DNA of 64,000 nucleotides from JACWAE01 sp963847595 (GTDB lineage Bacteria; Chloroflexota; Dehalococcoidia; SZUA-161). The DNA lies in assembly GCA_963847595.1 (NCBI GenBank), contig CAWKAJ010000002.1, positions 868,001 through 932,000 of the forward strand, in the 5' to 3' direction. Position numbers and translations under genes: made by a program. Positions 17,892 through 25,911 of the stretch are shown here, piece after piece. Each line of letters begins with the position of its first letter. The stretch's first letter is position 1. The notes beneath the pieces were generated by a model. It saw nothing but the letters and a program-made list of their open reading frames with translations, searched no databases and was not told the origin of the DNA.

Positions 17892-19070
17892 ATGAAACCT
17901 GAATCCGTAGCAGACAAATCTGTGACTGAAAAACCCCATGAGCAAGCCTTAGAAGCACTCAAATCGTTTTTGCAGCCCTGGCACGCTGCAATTGAAGCTC
18001 CCGCTGAGGCCCAGAGGAAGGTGCTGAGCATTCTCCTGGAGGGCTATGCCCAGACCGATTACGGAAAGACCCATGGGGCGGAACACATAGAAAGCATCGA
18101 GGATTACCGCCGCGCCTTTCCCGTCGTTACCTACGAAGACTGCAAGCCTCTCATCCAGCGCGTGATGGCCGGAGAGACAGGGTTACTGCTCAGCGAAGAG
18201 CCGATTGGCTGGGCTATCACTCGAGGCACTACAGGCGACGAGTCCAAGTTCATACCCATGACCCCTACCGACCTCAAGATGAGGGTCAGCGCCGGCCGGG
18301 CTATGCTCAACTACGTTGTCAGCAATAGATGCTACGAAATGCTGGAGGGCGCTAATCTGAACCTGAACTTCCCTTCCGCGGTGGGAAAGGTGCAGGTAGG
18401 AGAAAAAGAACTGGAATATGGCTATAGCTCGGGCATTTACCTGAAGCATGTATCGGCATACACCCCCATACGCTCAGTCCCCACGCAGGAGGAAATTGAT
18501 GCTATCGGTGGCAGCAAGTCCCGCAACGCCTGGGAAGCCCGTTTCGAGCTGGCGTATCAGAAATGCAAGGATGAAGACGTTACCATGGTCGGCGGTGTTT
18601 CGCCTACAGCCATTTTGTTCGGCAGCTATCTGCGCCGCGCCCACGGCGTCTATCCTAAGGACGTATGGAAAGTGCGTGTTATGACCTTGGGCAGTGTGCC
18701 CGGTATCAATACCCGACAGGAGCCTGCATTGCGCGCCCTCTACGGGCCGGTGGATATTCGCGAGATTTACGGGGCTACTGAAGGAATGTTCGGGCAGCAG
18801 AGAGACAACCGCAGGGCCTGGGTGCCCAACTACGACCAGTTCTTCTTCGAGGTGCAGACCCGACGGGGCATAAAGCTGCTACACGAGATGAAACCCTGCG
18901 AGTGGGGCAGCCTCATCGTTTCCACGCCGGTCCTGGCTCGCTATAAGATCGGCGACATGATACTGGCAGTTCGGCCCCCATACTTCCGCTGCATCGGCCG
19001 CGACCGCTGGTGGACGCCCCTGGATTATGCCTGGGGGGAGTTCATGACATTGAACCTCGGCCAGCTTTAG
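17892..19070 (+). CDS. GH3-family acyl-adenylating protein
   Basis: 392 residues of the GH3 (auxin-responsive) superfamily, relatives of acyl-CoA synthetases that adenylate carboxylates and often conjugate them to amines. The ATP-binding motif AITRGTTGDESKFIPMT is near residue 105, EIYGATEGMFGQQ near 300, and YKIGDMILAV near 355. It is shorter than the ~550-residue plant and bacterial members because the C-terminal subdomain is reduced, so its reaction is uncertain. A TATAAT box at 17874 and a run of nine G lie upstream. Confidence 0.8.
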   Translation: MKPESVADKSVTEKPHEQALEALKSFLQPWHAAIEAPAEAQRKVLSILLEGYAQTDYGKTHGAEHIESIEDYRRAFPVVTYEDCKPLIQRVMAGETGLLLSEEPIGWAITRGTTGDESKFIPMTPTDLKMRVSAGRAMLNYVVSNRCYEMLEGANLNLNFPSAVGKVQVGEKELEYGYSSGIYLKHVSAYTPIRSVPTQEEIDAIGGSKSRNAWEARFELAYQKCKDEDVTMVGGVSPTAILFGSYLRRAHGVYPKDVWKVRVMTLGSVPGINTRQEPALRALYGPVDIREIYGATEGMFGQQRDNRRAWVPNYDQFFFEVQTRRGIKLLHEMKPCEWGSLIVSTPVLARYKIGDMILAVRPPYFRCIGRDRWWTPLDYAWGEFMTLNLGQL

Positions 19071-19072
19071 GT

Positions 19073-19513
19073 TCAACGCCGAGGGACAAACGCACGAATC
19101 AATATCATGAGTGCAATAGCGATCAGTATAATTACCCAAATATAGTTCCAACTTATGAGCGAACCCAAGCCTATGCCCAGCAGGACTAATCCAATAATCA
19201 CATTCCCCGTCACTGCACGCCGGTGTGTGGGCACAAGCAGACGATAGAATGCCGTAAGCAGCAGGACAGCTCCGGCTCCGGCAAAGAAGACGGCCCAGCC
19301 TTCCCACCAACTGAAATGGTCTTTATAACCCGTTGTTTCCGCCAATATTACCAGCGCCCCCCAGATGATGACCACCGCCCATGCCACCGCATTAACCCGG
19401 TCTCGCCGCCACTTCTCGTCCCAACCCTTTCTTTTCTCGTCTTCCTTCTCATCCTTCTCCCGCCTCTTCTCCTCGTCCTTCTCTTCCCTATGATGATGAT
19501 GTCCTTCCGACAT
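19073..19513 (-). CDS. Four-helix membrane protein with charged N-terminus
   Basis: 146 residues. The first 38 are almost all charged (HHHH, then EEKDEEKRREKDEKEDEK). Four hydrophobic segments follow (AVAWAVVIIWGALVILA, WAVFFAGAGAVLLLTAFY, VIIGLVLLGIGLGSLI, WVIILIAIALMILI). GGAGGACTC gives a strong ribosome site. It is convergent with the GH3-like gene, with 2 bases between stops. Function unknown; the His/Asp/Glu-rich tail might bind metal. Confidence 0.75.
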   Translation of the reverse strand: MSEGHHHHREEKDEEKRREKDEKEDEKRKGWDEKWRRDRVNAVAWAVVIIWGALVILAETTGYKDHFSWWEGWAVFFAGAGAVLLLTAFYRLLVPTHRRAVTGNVIIGLVLLGIGLGSLISWNYIWVIILIAIALMILIRAFVPRR

Positions 19514-19586
19514 GAGTCCTCCTTTGAAAGGTCGATGATTTTCAGTAATTCAACGATAAGACTGCCGCAGACCTGAGACTACGGGA

Positions 19587-19615
19587 ATATTAATTCCCTA
19601 ATCCGTCTTTGTCAA
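19587..19615 (-). promoter_or_regulatory. Probable promoter of the four-helix membrane protein gene
   Basis: TTGACA, a 17-base spacer and TAATAT, read leftwards, 74 bases before the ATG at 19513. Confidence 0.6.
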
Positions 19616-19671
19616 CCGCGTAATGCTGAAAGCCACCCTCATTCCAAGTGATTCCCCCTTTCGGGGTACGT

Positions 19672-20936
19672 ATTGCGTCAAATTAAACTGTTACCGAAGA
19701 CCTCCATATTGCTTCATAATTGCGGTTACCGAACTGGCGTGCGCTCAGACAGCCGCCACAGCTGCTCCAGAGTTGAGTTTATCTGTTTCAAAAGCAGTAC
19801 AGGGTTCAATCCGTGATAAATGGCTGCCAGTTCAGCCCGATTAGCCTCAGTTAGTACACCCGATTGCAGTAAACGCTGGTGCGGTGTCCGCGCAGTCTCA
19901 TAGAGCTTGTATACTTTGGCCCCATGCCTGGCCTTACTTATTAGCTTCATCGTGGGCTGAAAGAAGTTCTGGTACAACCGAACCAGGCTATAAGTCCTTT
20001 CCAGACATTCGAAGGCAGATTTCGAGGCGTAGCGGTCGTATCCCACCAGGCGGCGCACCACATTCCCGTTTTTCTGCTCTACGTGGCAACTGTCGTTCTT
20101 TTTGTAAGAGCGAGAGCGGGTAAAGGTGATCTTCTCCTGGAGACAATAGGTATAAAAGTACTGGTTGATGAATTCACTGCCATTGTCCGAGTCCACACCC
20201 AGGAGTGGGAAAGGAAGACGCTGCCGCATCCGGTGTACCGCCTGACGCACCCGAAACTGACCTTTACCCCACACCGGGCAGGCATTCCGTCCAGCCGCTG
20301 GCTACGTCCACAGCACAGAGGGTGTTCAGGTAAAAGCCCTCGGTACTCTCACCACAATGAGCTACCAGGTCTGTTTCCATGAAACCAGGCTTGTTCTCCT
20401 GCCAATCGGCAAAGGTCCTGATGGGTATGGCGCTCTTGAGCAAGCACCCTGGTCTGGTAGTACTCAGTGAACTTCGACCTCCCGCTTGGCGCCAGGGTCG
20501 CAGCAGCCTGTCAATGGTGGACGGGCTCATCTGGCAGAGTTGTGCTTCCGTAGAAGCATCTATGTGCTGCTCATTATGCTGCCTAAGCACCTTTACCATG
20601 TCTGGTATGAAGGGTTGCAATCGCTTGGAGCACAAACGGTCACTAGCCTCCCAGATCGCTTTCAGCGCTCCGGTAACTTCTGTACCATATTTACATGGCC
20701 GACCACGTCGCTTGCTTGCCCTGGGCTGGCTTAGCCGATTCAATAACCTGATAGCCGCCTTGCGGTGCAAGCCCGTAACCTGTGTAAATTCATCCAACAT
20801 TCTGCCCTTATCTTCTCTTGATGACCGAAAATATCTGCTTTGGAGTGCCTGTGTATATTCTATAATGCTGCGTCGTGTCACCCTTACCTCCTTCGGTAAC
20901 ACTAATTTTGACGCAACGATACCACTTTCGGTAACA
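19672..20936. mobile_element. Degenerate insertion sequence with rve-type transposase
   Basis: Ends carry related inverted sequences: ATTGCGTCAAATTAAACTGTTACCGAAG on the left (from 19672) and its counterpart TTGCGTCAAAATTAGTGTTACCGAAG on the complementary strand at the right (20890-20917). GTTACCGAA occurs twice near each end (19690, 19728, and complements at 20892 and 20927), probably transposase binding sites. The outer boundaries are not sharp and I find no clear target duplication. Confidence 0.65.
19726..20902 (-). pseudogene. Frameshifted DDE (rve) transposase
   Basis: Two overlapping ORFs (20264-20902 and 19726-20274) together make one transposase of about 390 residues. The first has an HTH-like region (EFTQVTGLHRKAAIRLLNRL) and the first catalytic Asp (FMETDLVAHCG). 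The second has Asp in GVDSDNGSEF and Glu in CHVEQKNGNVVRR. Dropping one base from the GGG at 20276-20278 joins them through LPVWGKGQF. The break makes this copy inactive unless it is a consensus error. Confidence 0.8.
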
Positions 20937-21041
20937 ATAATTATGAGTCAATGCGGGGTATTGCAATTCGCAGAATCAGATGTTATCATGGGCACTCACA
21001 AAAATAACCTCTCACAGGCGCAACTGAGGAAGGAGGCGGTG

Positions 21042-21353
21042 ATGGCTATAAAGGTGATTATCGAGAGGTCAGTCAGTCCCGATAACCAGGGGGAGGTAGC
21101 GGAGCTGTTAAAGGAACTCAGGGCAAAAGCAATCCGTCAGCAGGGATACATATCCGGCGAAACGCTATTCTCAGTGGACCACTCTGGTACCCATGTGGCA
21201 ATCAGCACCTGGGAAAGCTTGCGTGAGTGGAGAGCCTGGGAGAAAAACCCGGAGAGAACAGCGATTGTGGACCAGATAGAGAGGCTTTTAAAGGCTAAGA
21301 GCAAGGTCTCGATATTTGCCACCACGCCCCGCTCTATAGCTGAAGGTGTGTAA
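21042..21353 (+). CDS. ABM (antibiotic biosynthesis monooxygenase) domain protein
   Basis: 103 residues with the ferredoxin-like ABM fold pattern: MAIKVIIERSVSP at the start, ELLKELRAKAIRQQGYISGETLF in the middle and THVAISTWESLREWRAWEKNPER before the C-terminal helix. Family members are small oxygenases or heme-degrading enzymes, and some are non-catalytic. A very strong AGGAGG site precedes the ATG. The frame is open far upstream, but that part is antisense to the transposase. Convergent with mazG. Confidence 0.8.
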   Translation: MAIKVIIERSVSPDNQGEVAELLKELRAKAIRQQGYISGETLFSVDHSGTHVAISTWESLREWRAWEKNPERTAIVDQIERLLKAKSKVSIFATTPRSIAEGV

Positions 21354-21373
21354 TCCTGGTAACGATGCAGGAG

Positions 21374-22150
21374 TCAATCCCCCAGGTTTCGCTTCGCTTC
21401 GTCCCACAGGGCATTCTGCTCCTCGAACGACAGGTCGCGGATGGAGACGCCGCGCTTGCGGCAAGCCTCTTCCATGTAGCGGAAGCGGCGGGAGAACCGC
21501 TCGTTAGCCAGGCGTAAAGCCTCCTCAAGGTCAACGCCCTGCCAACGGGCGGCGTTGACCATGGCAAACAGGACGTCACCAAACTCGTGAATCTTCTCCT
21601 GCCGGGTATCGGCCCTTTGAAGTTCACCCAGTTCTTCCACCAGCTTGTCCAGTATGCCCTCGTATTCCTTCCAGTCGAACCCTACCCCGGCAACTCTGCG
21701 CTGTATGGAATGGCTGTAGCTCAACGCCGGCAGACCCTTGGGGACGCTGGAAAGCAATGAATCATCCTTTTTGCGCTCGTTTCGCTTCAACTCCTCCCAC
21801 TCTTGGGCAACCTCATCTGCGTTCGCTGCCTTGGACTTTCCGAAAACATGGGGATGGCGGCGGATGAGCTTGGTAGCGATAGACTTGACCACATCCCCTA
21901 TCTCGAATTCTCCGGCTTCCCTGGCTATTTGCGCATGCAGCAGAATCTGCAGCAGCAGGTCGCCCAGCTCCTCGCAGAGCTTTTCGCTGTTCTCGTCATC
22001 CAGAGCCTGGAGCACCTCGTAAGCTTCCTCGATGAGATAGGGCTTGATCGAGGCGTGGGTCTGAGCGCGGTCCCAGGGGCAGCCATCGGGCGCCCTCAGC
22101 TTGGCCACGATTTTCTCCAGGGTGTCGAAACTCGAGGTGTCTTGTTCCAT
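21374..22150 (-). CDS. mazG: Nucleoside triphosphate pyrophosphohydrolase MazG
   Basis: 258 residues; hydrolyses NTPs to NMP and pyrophosphate. The N-terminal half has the APDGCPWDRAQTHASIKPYLIEEAYEV signature with the metal-binding EExxE helix. A second, weaker MazG-type helix pair follows (LVEELGELQRADTRQEKIHEFGDVLFA), as in the tandem-domain form. The ATG at 22150 is preceded by GAGG and lies 11 bases after the Fe-S protein gene, so the two are co-transcribed. An open frame upstream overlaps that gene and is not the start. Confidence 0.92.
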   Translation of the reverse strand: MEQDTSSFDTLEKIVAKLRAPDGCPWDRAQTHASIKPYLIEEAYEVLQALDDENSEKLCEELGDLLLQILLHAQIAREAGEFEIGDVVKSIATKLIRRHPHVFGKSKAANADEVAQEWEELKRNERKKDDSLLSSVPKGLPALSYSHSIQRRVAGVGFDWKEYEGILDKLVEELGELQRADTRQEKIHEFGDVLFAMVNAARWQGVDLEEALRLANERFSRRFRYMEEACRKRGVSIRDLSFEEQNALWDEAKRNLGD

Positions 22151-22161
22151 TAGGCTTTCCT

Positions 22162-23223
22162 CTAAATCGCCAGTGCCTGCGGTATATGTTCCGGGGGTCT
22201 CACCAGCTTCAGGTTCAGCGCCTGGTAATCGCACTTGAGCACGCAGATTCCGCAGCCCATACACTTCTCAGCATCGACTGCAGCCTTCTCTTTCTTGGAG
22301 CCTTTCGGCTTCACCATCTTTATGGCGCCGAAGGGACACCAGTCCACGCAGATCTCGCAGCCGGTACAGAGGTCTTCGTCAAGCTGAGCTTCGTATCTGC
22401 TCTTGGCGATGCACTTCGTGACTGGCGCCTGGAACCTGTTAATGGGCTCGTAAATCATGCAGCAATCGGTGCAGCAGTTGCACATACCCCACCGCGGCCT
22501 CATGCGCATGGAGTTCTCACAGGTGTGAATCAGCCCCAGCCCCTCGCACTGGTCTATCAGGGCCAAGGCTTCTTCATAGCTGAGCCTCTTGCCAGCGTTG
22601 CGGCTGATGAGGTATTCGGCGGAGACGTTGAACTGGATGTCAACCATAGGATGGGACTTCTTACACTTTTTGCCGATAGCTCCCTTTCGTCTGCGGCAGG
22701 TGCAGTAGGAGACTGCTATCGAGCGCGCCGAGTTTATTATCTGGCGCATATCCTCGCAGGGCAGTATCTCAGGACTGTTAAGGATAGCCTTGTAAGCAGG
22801 TACAATCCTTCCCTGGGGCTGCTCCCTCTTGAGCCAATCGGCAACCTGGTCTGGGTCCCACTCGTTAACACAGAAGTCATCCCACAACTCGAAGATTTTC
22901 TTGTCGCGAACATCATCGCGGTCGAAAGAGCACATCGTTATGTCATGTAATTGCACCACGGCGAGGGCAAAGCTGGCCTCTTCAAGGCTCTCCGGGCCTC
23001 GTGCAAAGACAACCCCCTTGCGATATAGACCTTCGACCTCCTTTTTCACTGCCGCCACATCCATGTTGAGCTTCTTGGCCAGCTCATCGTATTTCATGGG
23101 CATGAGGGCGGCAAGCTCGGCCTGCCTGGGGGTCATCAGGTATTCCAGTATACGGCGGTAACGGAGCGAATCTTTGTATCCATGTCTCTCCGCTAGACTC
23201 GAATATACGTCATTTTTAGTCAT
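22162..23223 (-). CDS. Multi-cluster 4Fe-4S protein with N-terminal winged-helix-like domain
   Basis: 353 residues. Residues 20-75 (RILEYLMTPRQAELAALM ... YDELAKKLNMDVAAVKKEVEGLYRKGVV) resemble a winged helix. The middle has unusual cysteine clusters (SYCTCRRRKGAIGKKC, CNCCTDCCM), and the C-terminus holds two ferredoxin motifs (CTGCEICVDWCPFGA and CMGCGICVLKCDYQA). A paralog lies at 58629-59744. The layout suggests a redox-responsive or electron-transfer protein in the cytoplasm; no reaction can be assigned. It starts an operon with mazG from a good promoter at 23242-23270. Confidence 0.85.
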   Translation of the reverse strand: MTKNDVYSSLAERHGYKDSLRYRRILEYLMTPRQAELAALMPMKYDELAKKLNMDVAAVKKEVEGLYRKGVVFARGPESLEEASFALAVVQLHDITMCSFDRDDVRDKKIFELWDDFCVNEWDPDQVADWLKREQPQGRIVPAYKAILNSPEILPCEDMRQIINSARSIAVSYCTCRRRKGAIGKKCKKSHPMVDIQFNVSAEYLISRNAGKRLSYEEALALIDQCEGLGLIHTCENSMRMRPRWGMCNCCTDCCMIYEPINRFQAPVTKCIAKSRYEAQLDEDLCTGCEICVDWCPFGAIKMVKPKGSKKEKAAVDAEKCMGCGICVLKCDYQALNLKLVRPPEHIPQALAI

Positions 23224-23241
23224 GTTGCCTACCTCAAGGCC

Positions 23242-23270
23242 ATTATATAATTCCCATCTCGAATTGACAA
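23242..23270 (-). promoter_or_regulatory. Probable promoter of the Fe-S protein/mazG operon
   Basis: TTGTCA, a 17-base spacer and a perfect TATAAT, read leftwards; the -10 ends 18 bases before the ATG. Confidence 0.6.
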
Positions 23271-23317
23271 GGTTGGATGCGCTCGACTACCATATTCAGA
23301 GCAGAGGTAGAGATCAA

Positions 23318-24004
23318 GTGAAAGCGCTGGCAGCAATAAACACCATCATTTTCATCATCTGCATACCCTTATTGCTTATCACCAGCAATCTAAGGTTCGC
23401 GGTAAATGACATTCGACTGTATGAGTATGGCTTCAATAAATATAACGTCAGCGAGGAAACAGGGTTAGATAAAGGGAACCTCACCGAGATCGCTCAAAAG
23501 CTAATCACATATTTCAACTCAGACCAAGAATTCGTCGACATCAGTGTTTACAACCAGCGCGACATAGACCATCTGAAGGACGTTAAAGGACTGATTCAGT
23601 TGGCGTACCGCCTCCAATTTATTTCCCTGGCTTACATCGCCATATATATCGGCTTCAACCTCCTCCGTCTGGGCGGCGCTTTCTGGCAGCAGCTTGCCAG
23701 GCGGCTTATCTGGGGTAGCTGGACCACAATTGCTCTCCTGGGAATCCTCGGTATAATAGCGCTCGTCGACTTCGACCAGCTATTCTTGCTGTTTCACTTA
23801 GTCAGCTTCCGCAACGACCTATGGCAACTTTATCCTGGGGATAACCTGCTGGCGATGTTCCCCGAGGGCTTCTTTAATGATGCCGCCCTGTTCCTTGGAG
23901 GAGCAATCATCCTGGAAGCGATAATCATCGGTGTAGCTGCCTGGGGCTTTCTGAAGTGGAAAGGAAAAGCTAAACCTGAACCAACGCCACAGCAGTCAAA
24001 CTAA
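23318..24004 (+). CDS. TIGR01906/DUF1461 family integral membrane protein
   Basis: 228 residues starting at a GTG with GAGGTAGAG upstream. First transmembrane helix AAINTIIFIICIPLLLIT, then an extracytoplasmic part with the family marker YEYGFNKYNVSEETGL and YFNSDQEFVD. Further helices run from about residue 105 (FISLAYIAIYIGFNLLRL) through WTTIALLGILGIIALVDF to the C-terminal AIILEAIIIGVAAWGFLKW. Found widely in anaerobes; function unknown. The frame is open upstream into the divergent Fe-S gene, so the start is a choice. Confidence 0.8.
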   Translation: MKALAAINTIIFIICIPLLLITSNLRFAVNDIRLYEYGFNKYNVSEETGLDKGNLTEIAQKLITYFNSDQEFVDISVYNQRDIDHLKDVKGLIQLAYRLQFISLAYIAIYIGFNLLRLGGAFWQQLARRLIWGSWTTIALLGILGIIALVDFDQLFLLFHLVSFRNDLWQLYPGDNLLAMFPEGFFNDAALFLGGAIILEAIIIGVAAWGFLKWKGKAKPEPTPQQSN

Positions 24005-24013
24005 GAAATAGCG

Positions 24014-24042
24014 AGTGGCATCCGCCAGAGGCGGATGCCACT
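24014..24042. terminator. Perfect 13-bp hairpin between convergent genes
   Basis: AGTGGCATCCGCC, loop AGA, then the exact complement, 10 bases after the membrane-protein stop. It lacks a T-run, so it may be a dispersed repeat acting as a weak terminator. The core CCGCCAGAGGCGG recurs at 36831 and 39723. Confidence 0.5.
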
Positions 24043-24065
24043 ACAATGTAATTACATCCCAAACT

Positions 24066-24296
24066 TTAGTGGCAAGTAGAGCAACTGGTAGCAGAGCACC
24101 CGCTGCAGCCACCACCCCCGGCTACAGGAGCAGAACTCCCGCTCGAACTCTTGGTGAAAGCAGCAAACGATGACACCGCCCGCTTCGCCCCGTTCTTACA
24201 GGTAGGACAAGCTGCGTCTTCGTTAGCCTTGCTCATGGGACGAAGCAGCTCAAACTTAAGCCCGCATTTAGGACAGCAATATTCGTAAATAGGCAC
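24066..24296 (-). CDS. FmdB-family zinc-ribbon protein
   Basis: 76 residues starting MPIYEYCCPKCGLKFE, the standard FmdB opening, with the second knuckle CPTC. The tail is rich in Gly, Ser and Cys (GGGGCSGCSATSCSTCH), which may bind extra metal. GGAGGGG lies upstream. Function of the family is unknown; two larger members lie at 51790-52575. Confidence 0.85.
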   Translation of the reverse strand: MPIYEYCCPKCGLKFELLRPMSKANEDAACPTCKNGAKRAVSSFAAFTKSSSGSSAPVAGGGGCSGCSATSCSTCH

Positions 24297-24538
24297 CCCA
24301 ACCCCTCCGATTCAATTCTAACACCCCGTCAAGCAGCGAGTCAATTCGATAAAGCTCGATATAGGTCACATGAAACAATCAGCCAATATATGGAATGAAG
24401 GTGCACAATTGCCGCAGGCAAAAGATGGATGCCCTTTGGTATCAGAGCGCATTGGCATACGCCCGGAATGCCGGATACAAGCCATTTAAAGGTCAAGAGT
24501 TATGGGGATCGCCACCGAACCATGGTTTATCTAAACGC

Positions 24539-24778
24539 TTAGGCGTATTTACTCAGAAACCAGACCTTATCGAATTCCTTAATTTGCTTAACCGTGGTTT
24601 CAGGCTTCCACACCACTCGCATAGCGATGTCCTTGCGGATATCTACCATTTCATATAGCTCTGGCCATATAAAAGCTGGAATGATATATGCAGCGATAGC
24701 TATCTTGCCAGCCCCCTTTACGAATTCTTGATATTTCGCCTTGTTGATTATGTAGGTGCTATCAAATGTGTTATCCAT
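24539..24778 (-). CDS. Hypothetical protein (79 aa)
   Basis: Starts MDNTFDSTYIINKAKYQEFVKGAG, with a hydrophobic centre (IAIAAYIIPAFIWPELY) and a charged end. GGGGGTGTAATA precedes the ATG as a plausible ribosome site. A plus-strand ORF overlaps (24395-24658), but its composition is less protein-like. Family not recognised. Confidence 0.45.
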   Translation of the reverse strand: MDNTFDSTYIINKAKYQEFVKGAGKIAIAAYIIPAFIWPELYEMVDIRKDIAMRVVWKPETTVKQIKEFDKVWFLSKYA

Positions 24779-24923
24779 TATTACACCCCCATATTTTTGT
24801 ACAGCCAGCTTCAGTGGTTATTGACTATACTACCTTGTTTATGGAAATGCAAATCTCGCCATGAGAAGTTGTCCGATAGACTCCTTTGTATTCACCTTTT
24901 GCTAAAGAACCTCATAGACTCGT

Positions 24924-25859
24924 CGCTTAATTCTACTTTAATATCCGACAGTCTCCCTCCCTGTTAGATAATGGAGGTGTCATTCCTCGTCCCATATGTG
25001 GCCTGTGGTAATGATACCGCCTCAGAAAAATTTCTGCCATATCCCGGCATTCTGATAATTGCGATACTCTGTACTTAACCCATCCCAAGCATTCTTTTCT
25101 TACGGTTCGGTTAAAACTCTCGATGTAGGATTGCTCATTCTTCCGGTAAGGTCGAGCGACACGGTGTCTATCACAGAACAATGGCGCATTACTTTCAAAT
25201 GCCGCTTTAAACTCAGGCCCGCCGTCTGTTTGAAGCAGCTTAACGTGACCGTCAAACCGGCGTCTCATACTCTGATGCAAGAACTGACATCCCAGATCAG
25301 CAGTCAATTCAGTTGCGATGAGTATATCTGCTTCTCTAGTAAAAATGTCGATCGCGGTAAAGGCATAAAGCTCACCAAAGTCGATAGTATCCATCTGAAC
25401 TACTTCTCTCGGCATTGATGCTTGGGGTACTTCTCCTCTTACTTTGTTTTTCTTCCACCTGGGACGGATAATGTACTTCTCTGATAGTATTTCATAGATT
25501 TTAGGGACAGACAGGTGAATGCCATGCTCAAGGTTGAGGAAATACTGAATCTTTTGCCCGCAACAATCGTATTCCCTTTCACGTATCTCCCAAATCCATC
25601 TTTTGACTATGGGGTCAGCCTTCCTTTTCGCTCTTTCTCCTTTCTTAGCCTGGCGGTATCTGTCGAGAAATTCAATGAGACCATACTGTTCTATCCCCTT
25701 AATCCAGATATGAATCGTTTCTCGATTCTTTCCCAACCTCTGGGCAATGTGTGATTTGGGCAATCCCTGTTGGTGGAGTTCCTCGCATAAAGCTATCAGT
25801 GTCTCATTAAGCATGTCCATATTTTATATGGACTGTCGGATTTTTAACTGAACAATGCG
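24924..25859. mobile_element. 936-bp insertion sequence, copy 1 (5-bp target duplication CTCGT)
   Basis: Bounds are set by comparison with copy 2 (31357-32292), which matches over the same 936 bases in reverse orientation. Ends read CGCTTAATTC... and ...GAACAATGCG, with inner inverted repeats around AATCCGACAGTC. Perfect direct repeats CTCGT flank it (24919-24923 and 25860-25864). The right end abuts a promoter: the duplication is followed at once by TTGACA. One transposase gene fills the element. Confidence 0.93.
24933..25820 (-). CDS. Transposase of the 936-bp IS (copy 1)
   Basis: 295 residues, an rve-type DDE transposase most like the single-ORF IS481 group. An N-terminal HTH (LPKSHIAQRLGKNRETIHIWIKG) is followed by the catalytic core: Asp in VVQMDTIDFG, Asp in LLQTDGGPEF and Glu in YIESFNRTVRKE. 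The coding region runs into the terminal repeat at its 3' end. It encodes the same protein as copy 2, implying recent transposition and probable activity. Confidence 0.92.
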   Translation of the reverse strand: MDMLNETLIALCEELHQQGLPKSHIAQRLGKNRETIHIWIKGIEQYGLIEFLDRYRQAKKGERAKRKADPIVKRWIWEIREREYDCCGQKIQYFLNLEHGIHLSVPKIYEILSEKYIIRPRWKKNKVRGEVPQASMPREVVQMDTIDFGELYAFTAIDIFTREADILIATELTADLGCQFLHQSMRRRFDGHVKLLQTDGGPEFKAAFESNAPLFCDRHRVARPYRKNEQSYIESFNRTVRKECLGWVKYRVSQLSECRDMAEIFLRRYHYHRPHMGRGMTPPLSNREGDCRILK

Positions 25860-25864
25860 CTCGT

Positions 25865-25893
25865 TTGACAAGGTATAGGTAGCGGGATACAAT
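25865..25893 (+). promoter_or_regulatory. Promoter of the flavoprotein gene, directly abutting IS copy 1
   Basis: TTGACA, a 17-base spacer and TACAAT, 18 bases before the ATG at 25912. The -35 box begins on the base after the IS target duplication. Confidence 0.75.
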
Positions 25894-25911
25894 CGATTTT
25901 TGGGTAAAGAG

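Noticed and set aside
20379..21041. Long upstream extension of the ABM-domain ORF
   Set aside because: It is antisense to the transposase; the AGGAGG site and the domain both point to the ATG at 21042.
24395..24658. 87-aa plus-strand ORF
   Set aside because: It overlaps a minus-strand ORF with better composition and a ribosome site, though neither is certain.
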